Below are positions 1 through 10,204 of a DNA stretch of 42,673 nucleotides, piece by piece (position 1 is the first letter of the stretch; each line of letters starts with the position of its first letter). This DNA is from Ignavibacteriales bacterium (lineage in GTDB: Bacteria > Bacteroidota > Ignavibacteria > Ignavibacteriales > Ignavibacteriaceae), in contig JAAYVN010000036.1 in assembly GCA_012517155.1 (NCBI GenBank), positions 1 to 42,673 of the forward strand, read 5' to 3'. The notes beneath the pieces were generated by a model that worked only from the letters and a program-made list of their open reading frames with translations, did not search any database and had not been told where the DNA came from. The position numbers were made by a program, and so were the translations under genes.

Positions 1-157
1 ACAATGAGAAAGCACCTGTTAGCGAGTTAAACAAACTTTCTTCAGCAAACAATTGCATTATATGGACATGGATCATAAAAATAACAGCCAATCCTTTAAG
101 CAAGTCAGCAGAGCCATTTCTTTTAGTTAAATCATAATCGAAAAAATTAAGGTTCAT
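1..157 (-). CDS. Membrane acyltransferase-like protein, 5' end only (partial)
   Basis: The reverse strand is open from an ATG at 157 to the window edge, giving 52 residues of an N-terminus. It has a polar start, then a segment containing the residues SADLLKGLAVIFMIHVHI, then a second hydrophobic stretch. The pattern of a charged D-x-LKG followed by a hydrophobic helix with H-x-H is typical of the first membrane helix of acyltransferase-3 and DUF1624/heparan-acetyltransferase-like multi-pass proteins, in which a His near the helix end takes part in acyl transfer. No strong Shine-Dalgarno sequence is visible. It is divergent from the peptidase at 284, so the 126 bp between them must hold both promoters. 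Gene reality is fairly likely; the family call is an inference from one helix. Confidence 0.55.
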   Translation of the reverse strand, partial: MNLNFFDYDLTKRNGSADLLKGLAVIFMIHVHIMQLFAEESLFNSLTGAFSL

Positions 158-283
158 ACGAGTCCAGGGAATAATTATTAATAATGTCAACCGAAATGTA
201 ATGAAAACAGAGGATTATTCACTTTAAAAATGCCCTAAATTATAGGGATAAAATGAGTAAATTTAAAAGTTAAATAAAATTTT

Positions 284-2470
284 ATGGAGAGTGTCTTGAA
301 ACAGATAATGCAAAAGAGAAAAATCGTTTTCAGTATATCACTACTAATTATTTCAACTTTTTTGTTTTTCGGATCAACCCCGCCAGATGAGGGGATGTAT
401 CCGCTAAGCGAGATATACAAACTCGATTTAAAGAATGCCGGACTCAAGATGGAGGTAAAAGAGCTTTACAATCCAGATGGGGTGAGTCTAATAGATGCAT
501 TGGTAAGTCTACAAGGTTGTACCGGTTCTTTTGTTTCTAACGAGGGATTGATATTAACCAATCATCACTGTGCATTTGATTACATACGGAAAGCGAGCTC
601 AGTAGAAAAAAATATTTTAGAAGAAGGATTTTTAGCCAAGACAAGAAACGAAGAAATTGAAGCCAGGGGCTTAACATGTAAGATAACAGAGTCGTATGAA
701 GACGTATCCGATAAAATACTTGCTGCCGCAAATGAGGCAAAGGATATAGCGGAAAGAATGACACTAATCAGAAAAAAGATGAAACAACTGGTTGACGAAG
801 TCAAGAAAGAAGATCCAGGATCCGAGGCAGAAGTATCGGAGATGTTCATAGGGAAGACATATATACTTTTCAAGTACAGAGTTTTAAGAGATGTTAGATT
901 GGTTTACGCGCCACCAAGAGCGATAGGTGAATTCGGCGGTGAGAGTGACAACTGGGTATGGCCAAGGCACACGGGGGATTTCACATTTTTACGAGCATAC
1001 GTTGCACCTGACGGATCACCAGCTACCTATTCAGAAAAGAACATTCCGTACACACCAAAGAGATTTTTGAAAGTGAACCCTAACGGAGTTGAGGAAGGGG
1101 ATTTCATGTTCATTCTGGGGTATCCCGGGAGGACATTCAGGCATCAACCATCGCAATACACAAGATTCCATGAGCAATATCAATTGCCTTACATACAAAA
1201 TCTTTTCAAGGAATTAATTGATGAATACACAAAATTAGGGGATAACAATCCAACGCTCGCGCTAAAACTTTCGTCAAGGATTAAATCTTTTGCAAATACC
1301 GAGAAGAACTACAGAGGAAAAATTCTTGGGATGAGAAGACTTTCACTTGTGGACAAGAGAGAGGGTGAAGAGAGAGAACTGCAGAAGTTTATTGATTCAG
1401 ATCCGAAACTTAAAGAGGAGTATGGGAGCGTACTAAAAGATATTGACGAGATCTATAAAGAAATCTTCGATGACGGAAGACTTGGTTTAATGTATGCGCA
1501 GATTAGGAGAAATCCGCTGATCAGATTATATGATCTTTTAGCTGAGTACAGGAGAGAAATCAAAAAACCGGAAGATGAGAGAGCAGCAGGATTGAGGGGG
1601 AATCGAATTGAGAATTTCCACGCAACAGTCAAGGAATTATGCAACGACCTGGACCAGGAAGCGGAGACAGCCATGCTTGCAAAGATACTTAACGATGGAA
1701 GAAGATTTCCCGAGATGCAAAAATTGGAGACTCTGAAGGATTTATATGAAAAGAAGGAATCACCTGAAGAAATAACTAAATATATCAGGCAACTGGTTAA
1801 AGGATCCATGATTAGGGATTATGATTCATTCAAAAAACTGTCAGAAGCAGAAGATGAAGAACTCGAAAAAGCAAATGATGAAATGAGGGATTTCTTATCA
1901 GACCTGAAAAAAGATTACAGACCATTCCAGGCGAAGTCAGATATAATTAACGGAAAGCTGAACATAAGTTTAGCTAAGCTTGTTGACGTAAAGAAGATAT
2001 GGCAAAAAAAGTCATTTATTCCGGACGCAAACAGTACACTCCGACTTACATACGGATACATAAAAGGATACACTCCTGCAGATGCGACAAACTTCAAACC
2101 AATAACCACACTAAGCGGATTAATAGAGAAGAGTTATCTGGGAGGGGATTACAAGATTCCAAAAAAACTGAAAGAGTTATATGATAAAAAAGAATTCGGA
2201 AGATATAAGAACCAGAAACTGGGAGACGTGCCAGTTGCAATACTCTATAACTCAGATACGACCGGGGGTAACTCAGGAAGTCCGATAATGAACGCATACG
2301 GGGAATTGATAGGGGTGAATTTTGACAGGTCGTATGAGGCGACGATCAATGATTATGCATGGAGTCAAGATTACTCGAGGTCAATAGGAGTAGATATAAG
2401 ATTTGTGCTCTGGGTAACGGAGAAAATCGGCGGGGCAGATAATGTTATCAAAGAATTAGGAATTAATTAA
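284..2470 (+). CDS. S46 family dipeptidyl-peptidase, DPP11-like (acidic P1)
   Basis: Secreted or periplasmic serine exopeptidase that removes dipeptides from the N-termini of peptides. After a signal peptide (about residues 10-30) the S46 landmarks appear in order. NHHC at 93-96 carries the catalytic His95. [11 protein letters not shown] at 222-232 contains the N-terminus-anchoring Asn-Trp and the catalytic Asp232. GGNSGSP contains the nucleophile Ser664. Eighteen residues after the Ser is an Arg (682), at the position that is Arg in DPP11 (Asp/Glu specificity) and Gly in DPP7, so acidic P1 preference is inferred. Length (728) matches the family. An alternative ATG at 308 gives a tighter signal peptide (M-Q-K-R-K) and brings the numbering to that of characterised members; neither start has a good SD. 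hslV begins 11 bp after the stop, suggesting co-transcription. Confidence 0.93.
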   Translation: MESVLKQIMQKRKIVFSISLLIISTFLFFGSTPPDEGMYPLSEIYKLDLKNAGLKMEVKELYNPDGVSLIDALVSLQGCTGSFVSNEGLILTNHHCAFDYIRKASSVEKNILEEGFLAKTRNEEIEARGLTCKITESYEDVSDKILAAANEAKDIAERMTLIRKKMKQLVDEVKKEDPGSEAEVSEMFIGKTYILFKYRVLRDVRLVYAPPRAIGEFGGESDNWVWPRHTGDFTFLRAYVAPDGSPATYSEKNIPYTPKRFLKVNPNGVEEGDFMFILGYPGRTFRHQPSQYTRFHEQYQLPYIQNLFKELIDEYTKLGDNNPTLALKLSSRIKSFANTEKNYRGKILGMRRLSLVDKREGEERELQKFIDSDPKLKEEYGSVLKDIDEIYKEIFDDGRLGLMYAQIRRNPLIRLYDLLAEYRREIKKPEDERAAGLRGNRIENFHATVKELCNDLDQEAETAMLAKILNDGRRFPEMQKLETLKDLYEKKESPEEITKYIRQLVKGSMIRDYDSFKKLSEAEDEELEKANDEMRDFLSDLKKDYRPFQAKSDIINGKLNISLAKLVDVKKIWQKKSFIPDANSTLRLTYGYIKGYTPADATNFKPITTLSGLIEKSYLGGDYKIPKKLKELYDKKEFGRYKNQKLGDVPVAILYNSDTTGGNSGSPIMNAYGELIGVNFDRSYEATINDYAWSQDYSRSIGVDIRFVLWVTEKIGGADNVIKELGIN

Positions 2471-2480
2471 GAAGAACAAA

Positions 2481-3017
2481 ATGGAAAAAGTAAGATCAAC
2501 AACAATAATCGGGATAGTTCACAACGGTAAAGCAGCGCTTGGGGGAGACGGGCAGGTGACTTTAGGAAACACTGTAATGAAGCATAATGCCGTCAAGATA
2601 CGAAAGATATCGAACGGGAAAGCGATTTGCGGATTTGCGGGAGCGACATCGGATGCGTTCACCTTAATGGAGATGTTCGAGGACAAACTTGAGCAGTACA
2701 GAGGGAATGTTCAGAGAGCCGCGGTTGAATTAGCCAAAGAGTGGAGAAAGGATAAATATCTCAGAAGACTGGAAGCCATGTTAGCAGTAGTAACTTCAGA
2801 TACGGCACTTGTAGTATCCGGTAACGGAGATGTTATTGAGACGGAAGACAAGATAGTAGCGATTGGTTCCGGGGGGATGTATGCTTTATCAGCGGCAAAG
2901 ATGCTGAAGAAATACAGCAATCTTGAGGCGGCTGAAATCGTAAGGGAGTCATTAAAGACAGCCTCGGAAGTATGCATATATACAAATGACAAAATTAATG
3001 TAGAAACAATAGATTAG
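2481..3017 (+). CDS. hslV: ATP-dependent protease proteolytic subunit HslV (ClpQ)
   Basis: Peptidase component of the two-tier HslUV cytoplasmic protease, a proteasome-beta-like threonine protease. The N-terminus MEKVRS-TTI places the nucleophile at Thr7, so a six-residue propeptide must be removed; the following [14 protein letters not shown] block is the HslV signature. Length 178 is typical. The start ATG has the purine-rich AAGAAG about 6 bases upstream. It sits between the S46 peptidase and hslU with gaps of 10 and 12 bp, so the three genes probably share a transcript. The hslVU pairing is universal where both occur; linkage to an exported peptidase is local and its meaning is unclear. 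Confidence 0.97.
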   Translation: MEKVRSTTIIGIVHNGKAALGGDGQVTLGNTVMKHNAVKIRKISNGKAICGFAGATSDAFTLMEMFEDKLEQYRGNVQRAAVELAKEWRKDKYLRRLEAMLAVVTSDTALVVSGNGDVIETEDKIVAIGSGGMYALSAAKMLKKYSNLEAAEIVRESLKTASEVCIYTNDKINVETID

Positions 3018-3029
3018 AGCAGGAAATAA

Positions 3030-4406
3030 ATGAAGAAGAATCTGAAAGAAGTTCTAACACCAACCCAAATAGTTGCAGAACTGAATAAATTTATAATTGG
3101 ACAGGAAGATGCGAAAGTTGCAGTGGCAATAGCATTACGAAACAGATGGAGGCGGCAACAAGTTGAAGGTTCATTAAAGGATGAGATACTGCCGAACAAT
3201 ATAATACTGATAGGTCCAACCGGAGTGGGGAAGACTGAAATTGCCAGGAGGCTGGCGAATTTAGCGAAAGCGCCATTTGTAAAGGTTGAGGCGTCCAAGT
3301 ATACTGAAGTTGGATATGTGGGGAGAGACGTAGAATCCATGATAAGGGATTTGGCGGACATAGCAGTGAACATGGTGAAAGCCGAGAGGACAGAGGAGGT
3401 AAAATCGAGAGCGGTTGAGTTGGCAGACGAGAGGATACTTGATATGCTTATTCCACCAATTAAGAAGCCGGCAATCCCGAACGGAGAAGAAAACGGCGAG
3501 CAGAATGATGAGGTTTATCAAAATCAGAAGACAAGAGAATGGATGCGCTTCAAGCTTAAGAATGGGGAGCTTGACGAAAAGATGATTGAGTTTGATACGA
3601 CTCAGCCGGCAATGGGAATGCAGATACTAGGACCTTTAGGGGGGGATGACCTTGGGATAAATTTGCAGGATATGATGTCGAGCATGCTACCAAAGAAAAA
3701 GAAAAAAAGAAAAACGAATATAAAAGAAGCCAGGGAAATTATTGCCGATGAAGAAGCCCAGAAGTTAATAGATATTGATGCTGTTCAGAAAGAAGCAGTA
3801 CAAAGAGTAGAAAACACAGGGATTGTGTTTATTGATGAGATTGATAAAATTGCCGGTTCCTCAGGAAAAGGGCACGGTCCGGATGTATCCAGGGAGGGGG
3901 TACAGAGAGATCTGCTTCCGATAGTTGAAGGATCGAGTGTGAACACCAAATATGGAGTTGTTAAGACGGATCATATTTTATTCATTGCCTCAGGAGCATT
4001 TCACATTGCGAAACCTTCGGATCTGATTCCCGAATTACAGGGAAGATTTCCTATAAGAGTTGAACTTAAAAGTCTGACAGAAGAGGATTTTGTAAAGATA
4101 CTCACATTGCCTGAGAATGCCTTATTAAAGCAATACTCCGCATTACTTCAGACTGAAGGGGTTAAAGTAAACTTTCTTGATGACGGAATCAATGAGATTG
4201 CGAATATAGCTTATCAGGTGAATGAAGAGATTGAAAATATTGGAGCAAGAAGACTGCATACAATATTAACAACACTGCTGGAGGACATACTGTTTATGGT
4301 TCCGGACAAGATGCCGGATGCGGAGATACGGGTTAACAGCCAGATGGTAAAAGAAAAACTTGAGAAGATAGTTAAGAACAGGGACTTAAGCAAGTATATA
4401 CTTTAA
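3030..4406 (+). CDS. hslU: ATP-dependent protease ATPase subunit HslU (ClpY)
   Basis: AAA+ unfoldase that feeds substrates into HslV. Visible motifs are Walker A GPTGVGKT (62-69), the pore loop GYVG (95-98), an inserted I-domain rich in charged residues with a Lys/Arg cluster (about 110-255), Walker [11 protein letters not shown] (264-273), and the GRFPIRVEL segment near the sensor/arginine-finger region. The C-terminus (DLSKYIL) is the short hydrophobic tail that docks into HslV in the family. Length 458 is normal. An AGGAAA SD precedes the ATG. The gene ends 25 bp before a strong bidirectional terminator, making it the last gene of the S46-hslV-hslU unit. Confidence 0.97.
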   Translation: MKKNLKEVLTPTQIVAELNKFIIGQEDAKVAVAIALRNRWRRQQVEGSLKDEILPNNIILIGPTGVGKTEIARRLANLAKAPFVKVEASKYTEVGYVGRDVESMIRDLADIAVNMVKAERTEEVKSRAVELADERILDMLIPPIKKPAIPNGEENGEQNDEVYQNQKTREWMRFKLKNGELDEKMIEFDTTQPAMGMQILGPLGGDDLGINLQDMMSSMLPKKKKKRKTNIKEAREIIADEEAQKLIDIDAVQKEAVQRVENTGIVFIDEIDKIAGSSGKGHGPDVSREGVQRDLLPIVEGSSVNTKYGVVKTDHILFIASGAFHIAKPSDLIPELQGRFPIRVELKSLTEEDFVKILTLPENALLKQYSALLQTEGVKVNFLDDGINEIANIAYQVNEEIENIGARRLHTILTTLLEDILFMVPDKMPDAEIRVNSQMVKEKLEKIVKNRDLSKYIL

Positions 4407-4430
4407 CATTGTAAAAGGGATAATAAGAAA

Positions 4431-4456
4431 AGAGCTGCCATTGGCAGCTCTTTTTG
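4431..4456 (+). terminator. Bidirectional intrinsic terminator between hslU and the GH97 gene
   Basis: A 9-bp perfect stem (4431-4439 with 4443-4451, three-base loop) is followed on the plus strand by TTTTTGTTTT. On the minus strand the same hairpin is followed by TTTTCTTATT. It lies between convergent hslU (+) and GH97 (-) and can end both transcripts. Confidence 0.85.
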
Positions 4457-4458
4457 TT

Positions 4459-6606
4459 TTAGTACTTATCAAGTGTTTTTATTTCCTCCGGTGAAGCAAT
4501 GAGAAAACTAATTGCGGTACCACCGCTTTCAACCAGGGAGAGTTTTAGACGGGTTTTTGAGTTAACCAGATATTTATTAATCTGATAAGAAATGGGATTC
4601 TTTTCCCAGTGAGCATTTTCGCCATCTGAATAAACCGTTGCAGTATACCACTTGTCTGTTGTTAAGAAATCACAAGATATTTCCGAGGTGCGTTTATTTT
4701 CATCAGTGATAGCACCGAGGAACCAGGAGTCATTATTTTTTGCTTTACGGACGATGGTAACATAATCACCCGGTTCTGCTTCCAGAACCTTTGTTTCGTC
4801 CCAATCAACCGGAACATCCTTAATAAACCGGAATGCGTCCAAATATTTAGAGTAATTTTCAGGCAAGTCAGCAGCCATTTGAAGCGGGCTATACATGGTT
4901 ACGTAGAGAGCGAGTTGTTTAGTAAGCGTTGTATGCACCTGAAACTTTTTGGAAGGATCGTAGTAGTTCATTTTAATTTCGAAAATACCGGGGGTATAAT
5001 CCATCGGACCACCCATAAGACGAGTGAATGGAAGGATTGTTTCGTGCTCAGGTGGATTACCACGGCTCCAAGCGTTGAACTCATTCCCTCGTGCTGCCTC
5101 ACTTGAAAGCCAGTTAGGGAAAGTGCGATGAAGTCCGGTTGGACGGCAGGATTCATGGGAATTAATCATAATCTGATACCCGGCAGATTTTCGGGCAGCG
5201 TGAATATAGTGATTAATCATCCACTGACCATCGTGATATTCTCCCCGCGGGATAATACGACCGACATAGCCGGTTTTAACTGCATCGTAGCCAAAATTTT
5301 TCATAAAGCGGAAAGCTTCATCCATACGGCGTTCATAGTTTGTAGCAGAAGCGGAAGTTTCGTGGTGCATTATTAATTTAACATTTTTAGATTCAGCATA
5401 TTTCTGAAGTTCCAGGAGATCAAAGTCAGGATAAGGGGTAATGAAATCGAAGACGTTTTCTTTCCACTGACCGAACCAATCTTCCCATCCGATATTCCAA
5501 CCTTCCACAAGGACGGCATCGAATCCATGTTCAGCTGCGAAGTCAATATAAAACTTTGTTCGCTCAGTAGTAGCGCCGTGTTTACCGGTAGGGGTAAGGT
5601 TTTTCCAATCGGTAAGATCGAGTTTCACATTATTTATATCAGAATAATTCCAGTTTGAGACGCCTACGTGAAGTTCCCACCAGATACCAATGTATTTAAT
5701 GGGTTTGATCCACGAGGTGTTTTCAATTTGGGAAGGGTCGTTTAAATTAAGGATGGTCTTAGATTCGAGTATAGCTGGAGCGTTGTCCGAAACCAGGATA
5801 GTTCTGTAGGGAGTGTGACAAGGGGTTTGGAGATAGGCTTTATTTCCAAGCACATCCGGGACGAGGTGTGAGCGGAGAGAAAAAGTTTTTTGATTTATTT
5901 CAATCTGCATCACCGGATAGTTGATGAGTCCGGCCTCGTGGATATTGATATAGAGGTTATCAGAAGTCTTCATCATCAGGGGAGTCTGGACGAAGTTTTT
6001 TCCGATTATAGATTTAGTAGAAATCTCATTAATAGTTGCGCCGTATGAAGCGTCAACTTCGCTGAGTTTAGTTGTGGTATAGAAATACTCATTTGAGTCG
6101 TAATCACCGGGAATCCAGAAGGCTTTATGATCGGCGGTCAGATTAAATTCAGTTAATTCATCAGAGACAGTAAAGTATTTTAAACCATCCTGCTGGGGGA
6201 ACTCATAGCGGAAGCCGAGTCCATCGTTGAAGAGTCTGAAGCGAATACGAAGCTCACGATTATCGCGTCTGCGCAGGGAGACTAAAAGCTCGTTGTAATT
6301 ATTCCGGATAGTTTTAACTTCACCCCAGACAGGTTGCCAAGATCCATCGTAAGAACTGGTTTCGTGGTTAACAAGGGTGAAACCTTCCGCAAGATTTGCC
6401 TGATCCTTAATAAAAATACCGAGTTTACTTTTATTAATGATCTGCATTTTGTTGAAGGTTAATTCATAAACGGGTTCGCCGTAGTCAGTCATGGAGAAGG
6501 TAAGAGACAAACGTCCATCGGGGGAATTAATAGTTTGGGGTGATAAAATATGTGTAATCATAAATATCAAGAAGGTCAATATGGAAATAAACTCATGCTT
6601 GTTCAT
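4459..6606 (-). CDS. Glycoside hydrolase family 97 (alpha-glucosidase type, inverting clade)
   Basis: Exported glycosidase resembling SusB of Bacteroides. A signal peptide (MNKHEFISILTFLIF...) is followed by the N-terminal beta-sandwich, the (beta/alpha)8 barrel and a C-terminal beta domain. The inverting-clade acidic residues are present at the right spacing: HHETS (Glu416), NSHES (Glu485, +69) and RGNE (Glu509, +24), matching SusB Glu439/Glu508/Glu532. This makes an inverting alpha-glucosidase-like enzyme more likely than the retaining alpha-galactosidase branch. Substrate is inferred, not shown. The start chosen is ATG 6606, which has the SD GGGAG; an upstream in-frame ATG at 6645 would extend further into the pyrophosphatase gene. 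The chosen start overlaps the end of that gene by 14 bp, so the two are translationally coupled. Confidence 0.92.
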   Translation of the reverse strand: MNKHEFISILTFLIFMITHILSPQTINSPDGRLSLTFSMTDYGEPVYELTFNKMQIINKSKLGIFIKDQANLAEGFTLVNHETSSYDGSWQPVWGEVKTIRNNYNELLVSLRRRDNRELRIRFRLFNDGLGFRYEFPQQDGLKYFTVSDELTEFNLTADHKAFWIPGDYDSNEYFYTTTKLSEVDASYGATINEISTKSIIGKNFVQTPLMMKTSDNLYINIHEAGLINYPVMQIEINQKTFSLRSHLVPDVLGNKAYLQTPCHTPYRTILVSDNAPAILESKTILNLNDPSQIENTSWIKPIKYIGIWWELHVGVSNWNYSDINNVKLDLTDWKNLTPTGKHGATTERTKFYIDFAAEHGFDAVLVEGWNIGWEDWFGQWKENVFDFITPYPDFDLLELQKYAESKNVKLIMHHETSASATNYERRMDEAFRFMKNFGYDAVKTGYVGRIIPRGEYHDGQWMINHYIHAARKSAGYQIMINSHESCRPTGLHRTFPNWLSSEAARGNEFNAWSRGNPPEHETILPFTRLMGGPMDYTPGIFEIKMNYYDPSKKFQVHTTLTKQLALYVTMYSPLQMAADLPENYSKYLDAFRFIKDVPVDWDETKVLEAEPGDYVTIVRKAKNNDSWFLGAITDENKRTSEISCDFLTTDKWYTATVYSDGENAHWEKNPISYQINKYLVNSKTRLKLSLVESGGTAISFLIASPEEIKTLDKY

Positions 6607-7162
6607 TTTTTTTACTCTCCCTGAAGACCGAATTATATCTTTCAATACTTCTCATAATTATTTCATAAGCTTTGTCTTTAGTAAGGAATTCATTAACCTC
6701 GACCTGTTTGTGCTCAAGTTTTTTATAGTCTTCAAAAAATCTTTTCAGTTCGATGTTGGTATGAGGGGGGAGTTGGTTGAGGTCATTGATGTAATTAACA
6801 CCCATATCGTTTTTAGCGACAGCGATAATTTTTTCATCATTTTCATGATTATCAATCATTAACATTACGCCAATTACTTTTGCTTCGACGAGTGCCAGGG
6901 GGTGGACTCCTATAGAGCTTATAACGAGAATATCAAGGGGGTCGCCGTCATCAGCCAGGGTTTGGGGAATGAAACCATAGTTAGCGGGATAATGAACTGC
7001 AGAGTACAATACACGGTCCAGTTTAAGAAGACCGGAATCTTTATCGATCTCATATTTTCCAGAGGAACCTTTCGATATTTCTATAACCGAAGTGACAAAT
7101 TTGGGGACGTCTTTTCCATAACCAATAGAATGCCATGGATGTTTAATGTTAATTGGAAGCAT
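6593..7162 (-). CDS. ppa: Inorganic pyrophosphatase, family I
   Basis: Cytoplasmic enzyme hydrolysing pyrophosphate to two phosphates and so pulling biosynthetic reactions forward. The family I metal-binding signature DDGDPLDILV is at residues 71-80 (Asp72, Asp74, Asp77 equivalents), preceded by the conserved EIDKDSGLLKLDR segment and YPANYGFIPQT. Length 189 is in the usual range for bacterial family I enzymes. The ATG at 7162 has a GGAGA SD. The gene overlaps the downstream GH97 gene by 14 bp. The operon pairing with a glycosidase is not an obvious functional link. Confidence 0.95.
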   Translation of the reverse strand: MLPINIKHPWHSIGYGKDVPKFVTSVIEISKGSSGKYEIDKDSGLLKLDRVLYSAVHYPANYGFIPQTLADDGDPLDILVISSIGVHPLALVEAKVIGVMLMIDNHENDEKIIAVAKNDMGVNYINDLNQLPPHTNIELKRFFEDYKKLEHKQVEVNEFLTKDKAYEIIMRSIERYNSVFRESKKNEQA

Positions 7163-7239
7163 AAAATCTCCGAGGGAATAGTTATTTATCTATAATTATT
7201 TCAAAACAAAAAATACAACTTTATCAAAGAATTAAAAAG

Positions 7240-7282
7240 AAAAAACTAAAAAGAAAAGGGCTGCCAAAGATGCAGCCCTTTA
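7240..7282 (-). terminator. Intrinsic terminator of the M16 peptidase gene
   Basis: GGGCTGC at 7258-7264 pairs with GCAGCCC at 7272-7278, and flanking A/T pairs extend the stem. On the minus strand the hairpin is followed by TTTTCTTTTTAGTTTTTT. It lies 26 bp beyond the stop of the M16 gene (7308) and upstream of ppa. Confidence 0.85.
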
Positions 7283-7307
7283 AAGGTTCAGATGGTAAGA
7301 AAGAACT

Positions 7308-10046
7308 TTATTTTTTAATTATGTTTCCGTCTGTATCAATTACGTTGATCTTATAACCAAGTTCTTTAAGGGGGTCCTCAATTTTTGAGAGGTCACCAAC
7401 AACAACCCAGATCATTTTATCGGGGGCGAGAATGCGTTTTGCGACTTTAGTGATTTCCGAATCAGAAAGGCTGTTGATTTTTTTGACGTAAGTATCGTAA
7501 TAATTATCAGGGAGATTGTAGTCAACAATTTCGCTAAGGGAATTAAGAATTGCATTATTTGTTTCCCAACTTCCAGGAAGTTCGAGAGTTTTGTTGAGTT
7601 TCATTTTGCTAATTTCTTCAGAAGTAATTGGTTTATCCGTGAGGAAGCCGGAGATTTCCTTATGTATTTCCTGAATAGACTCCTTGGTTTTATCCCCCTG
7701 AACGAAAGCAAAGACGAGGAAAGGCATCTGACCTTCAGAAGTAAAGAAAGTACTTCCTGCGCCGTAGGACCAGTGTTTATCTTCGCGAAGGTTCATGTTG
7801 ATTCTTGAAGTAAATGTACCGCCGAGGACATAATTGAGCGCTTCCATTTCGAGATAATTCTCATCACTGCGCGGGGGGGCGACATGTCCGGCAATAACGA
7901 CGGACTGAGGGGAGCCGGGTTTATCCATCACGTAAACGACAGGGGCAGTCTTATGGGAGACATTTTCAATTTTCTTTTTGGGTGCATCACCCGACTTCCA
8001 ATTCTTGAAGAGTTTATCTATTTTGGATTTCAGTTCATCCATAGAAATATCACCAACGACGATGAGGGTGGAGTTATTGGGTTTGAACCATTTATCGTGG
8101 AATGAAACGATATCATTGCGGGTAATATTCTTAACAGTTTCCTCGTAACCGCTACCGGTGAAGGGGGTTCCATAGGGATGATCTTCGCCGTAAATATATT
8201 TAGGAAGGACACGCAAAGCCATCTGGGTGGGGGAGGATTTTTCGCGTTTAATCTGAGAGAATCTTTCATTCTTCAGGCGATCCAGTTCTTTATCAGGGAA
8301 GGAGGGATTGAGGATTATATCAGCGAAGAGTTCGAGCGATTTATCAAGAGATCCTTTGAGAGCAGATAATCCGACATTACAATTATCAAGACCAGAGCCA
8401 GTATAGAGGTTGGCGCCGAGTTTAAGGAGTTCCTCGTTAAGCTGAAGGGAGGTTTTAGTTTTGGTACCTTCATCCATAAGATTCATAGCAAGACTGCTAG
8501 TGCCTTCGGGGAGGTTCTGATCAGCAGCGAAGCCAGCATCAACGGAAAGGAGGAAGTTGACAACCGGGACGGCAGTCCTTGTTGCCAGGACAATTTTAAG
8601 ACCGTTTGAGAGTGTGCTTCTTTCAATCTTAGGAAATTTTGCAACGGGGGGTTCCGAAGTTTCGGGAAGTTTTGATCTATCTGCAGTGGAAGTTTCAGTA
8701 ACGAGATTTTCATAAGGATGAATTTCGAGAATACTAACACCATCTGAGAGCCAGTCATTCATAGCTTTTTTAATATCAGCGGCTTTCATTTCATCGAGCC
8801 ACTGAAGCCTGGTTTTATAAAAGTCAGGAGAACCGGAAAAAATAAAAGACTGAGCGAGGATATCGCTTTTACCACCGAAGCCACCGATTCGTTCGATACC
8901 CCGTACGAAACCGGAAATGAAATTAGTTTTAACGAGTTCAAGTTCGGATTGAGTAGGCCCGTCATTAAGCAATTTAGCAAATTCCTCATCAAGGATCTGT
9001 TCGATTTTAGCGAGGTCAATACCGGGTTTTGCGGTAACGTCGAGTGTGAACTGGCTACCGAGTTCTTTGGGGCTGATATAAGCGCGGGCATCGGTAGCTA
9101 TTTGTTCTTCGTAAACAAGGCGTTTATACAGCCTGGAGTTTTTACCAACGGCAAGGACGTCCGAAGCGAGATCAAGCAAGAAGAGATCTTTAGAACTCCA
9201 CTCTGGGATGTTCCAAATTTTTATAATTCTTGACTGAGGGACGCGATCCTCAACGACGAATCTTTTCAGACCTGTCATTTTCGCGACCCAAGTTACCGGG
9301 CGTTGAACAGGTTGAATTGGTGGAATATCGCCGAAAAATTTATTAACTTTTTCGTAAGCAAGTTGAGGGGTAATATCACCGGCGAGAACGAGGACGGCAT
9401 TATTAGGACCGTAGTAGTTTTTAAACCATTCGTGAACGTCTTCGAGTTTAGCGGCGTCAAGGTCTTCCATAGAACCGATGACAGACCAGGAGTAGGGATG
9501 ACCGACGGGGTAACAATTTTTAGTAGAATGGTCTTCGATTTTCATCATGTAAGGTTCGTTATCGTACTGACGTTTTTCATTTTGAACGACACCGCGTTGT
9601 TCATCGAGTTTAGCCTGAGTAATGGCGCCAATCAGGTGACCCATTCTGTCTGACTCCATCCAGAGGGCAACGTCCAGAGCAGAAGTCGGGACGTTCTGGA
9701 AGTAGTTAGTTCGGTCTTCGCTGGTAGTACCATTAAGGTCGGTAGCGCCAACTTTTTCAAGGGCTTTAAAGTAGTCATCGTCGTAATTTTCGCTACCATT
9801 AAACATAAGGTGTTCGAACAAATGAGCAAAGCCGGTACGACCCGGTTTTTCATTTTTAGAACCGACATGATACCAGATATTAACGGCAACTATTGGTGCT
9901 TTATGGTCTTCGTGAACGAGGAGGGTTAAACCATTTTTAAGCACAAATTTTGTGTAGGGGATATCAATATCCTTTGCGGACTGAGCAAGTTGGGGTTTGG
10001 AAATCACCAGCAGAGCCGCAATCAGAACAAAAAACAGGTATTTCAT
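7308..10046 (-). CDS. M16 family zinc metallopeptidase, two-domain, exported
   Basis: Pitrilysin-type peptidase with both clam-shell halves fused in one 912-residue chain. A signal peptide (MKYLFFVLIAALLVIS) precedes the active N-terminal half with the inverted zinc motif HLFEH (His75, Glu78, His79) and the distal ligand in VVQNEKR (Glu158). The C-terminal half (about 490-912) has the M16 fold signature around NLMDEGT but no HxxEH, as expected for the inactive partner domain. Start ATG 10046 has a GGAG SD ten bases upstream. It is followed by its own terminator and preceded by the long repeat region. Periplasmic or outer-membrane peptide degradation is inferred. Confidence 0.93.
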   Translation of the reverse strand: MKYLFFVLIAALLVISKPQLAQSAKDIDIPYTKFVLKNGLTLLVHEDHKAPIVAVNIWYHVGSKNEKPGRTGFAHLFEHLMFNGSENYDDDYFKALEKVGATDLNGTTSEDRTNYFQNVPTSALDVALWMESDRMGHLIGAITQAKLDEQRGVVQNEKRQYDNEPYMMKIEDHSTKNCYPVGHPYSWSVIGSMEDLDAAKLEDVHEWFKNYYGPNNAVLVLAGDITPQLAYEKVNKFFGDIPPIQPVQRPVTWVAKMTGLKRFVVEDRVPQSRIIKIWNIPEWSSKDLFLLDLASDVLAVGKNSRLYKRLVYEEQIATDARAYISPKELGSQFTLDVTAKPGIDLAKIEQILDEEFAKLLNDGPTQSELELVKTNFISGFVRGIERIGGFGGKSDILAQSFIFSGSPDFYKTRLQWLDEMKAADIKKAMNDWLSDGVSILEIHPYENLVTETSTADRSKLPETSEPPVAKFPKIERSTLSNGLKIVLATRTAVPVVNFLLSVDAGFAADQNLPEGTSSLAMNLMDEGTKTKTSLQLNEELLKLGANLYTGSGLDNCNVGLSALKGSLDKSLELFADIILNPSFPDKELDRLKNERFSQIKREKSSPTQMALRVLPKYIYGEDHPYGTPFTGSGYEETVKNITRNDIVSFHDKWFKPNNSTLIVVGDISMDELKSKIDKLFKNWKSGDAPKKKIENVSHKTAPVVYVMDKPGSPQSVVIAGHVAPPRSDENYLEMEALNYVLGGTFTSRINMNLREDKHWSYGAGSTFFTSEGQMPFLVFAFVQGDKTKESIQEIHKEISGFLTDKPITSEEISKMKLNKTLELPGSWETNNAILNSLSEIVDYNLPDNYYDTYVKKINSLSDSEITKVAKRILAPDKMIWVVVGDLSKIEDPLKELGYKINVIDTDGNIIKK

Positions 10047-10204
10047 AAATAATTCTCCAAAAAATGATCTGAAAATTATTCAGATAAGAAATAAGAAAAA
10101 AAAGCATATGTAAGAATGGTAGTATTTCTACATAAACGGAAAGATTTGGATAACCGGGGGAAAAAATAAGAGAAATCCGAAGGGCTTGCGAAATAGGAAT
10201 AAGG

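Noticed and set aside
284-4406. S46 peptidase as part of an HslUV-linked proteolysis complex
   Set aside because: The S46 enzyme has a signal peptide and acts outside the cytoplasm, so a direct complex with HslUV is implausible; adjacency alone is weak evidence.
7308-8600. Missing HxxEH in the second half of the M16 protein as a sign of gene decay
   Set aside because: Two-domain M16 peptidases normally keep zinc only in the N-terminal half; the C-terminal half is an inactive partner.
8483-9091. Long antisense frames within the M16 gene and elsewhere (carB, uvrA, GHL10)
   Set aside because: They lie opposite strongly conserved coding sequence and show biased, low-complexity composition expected of shadow frames.
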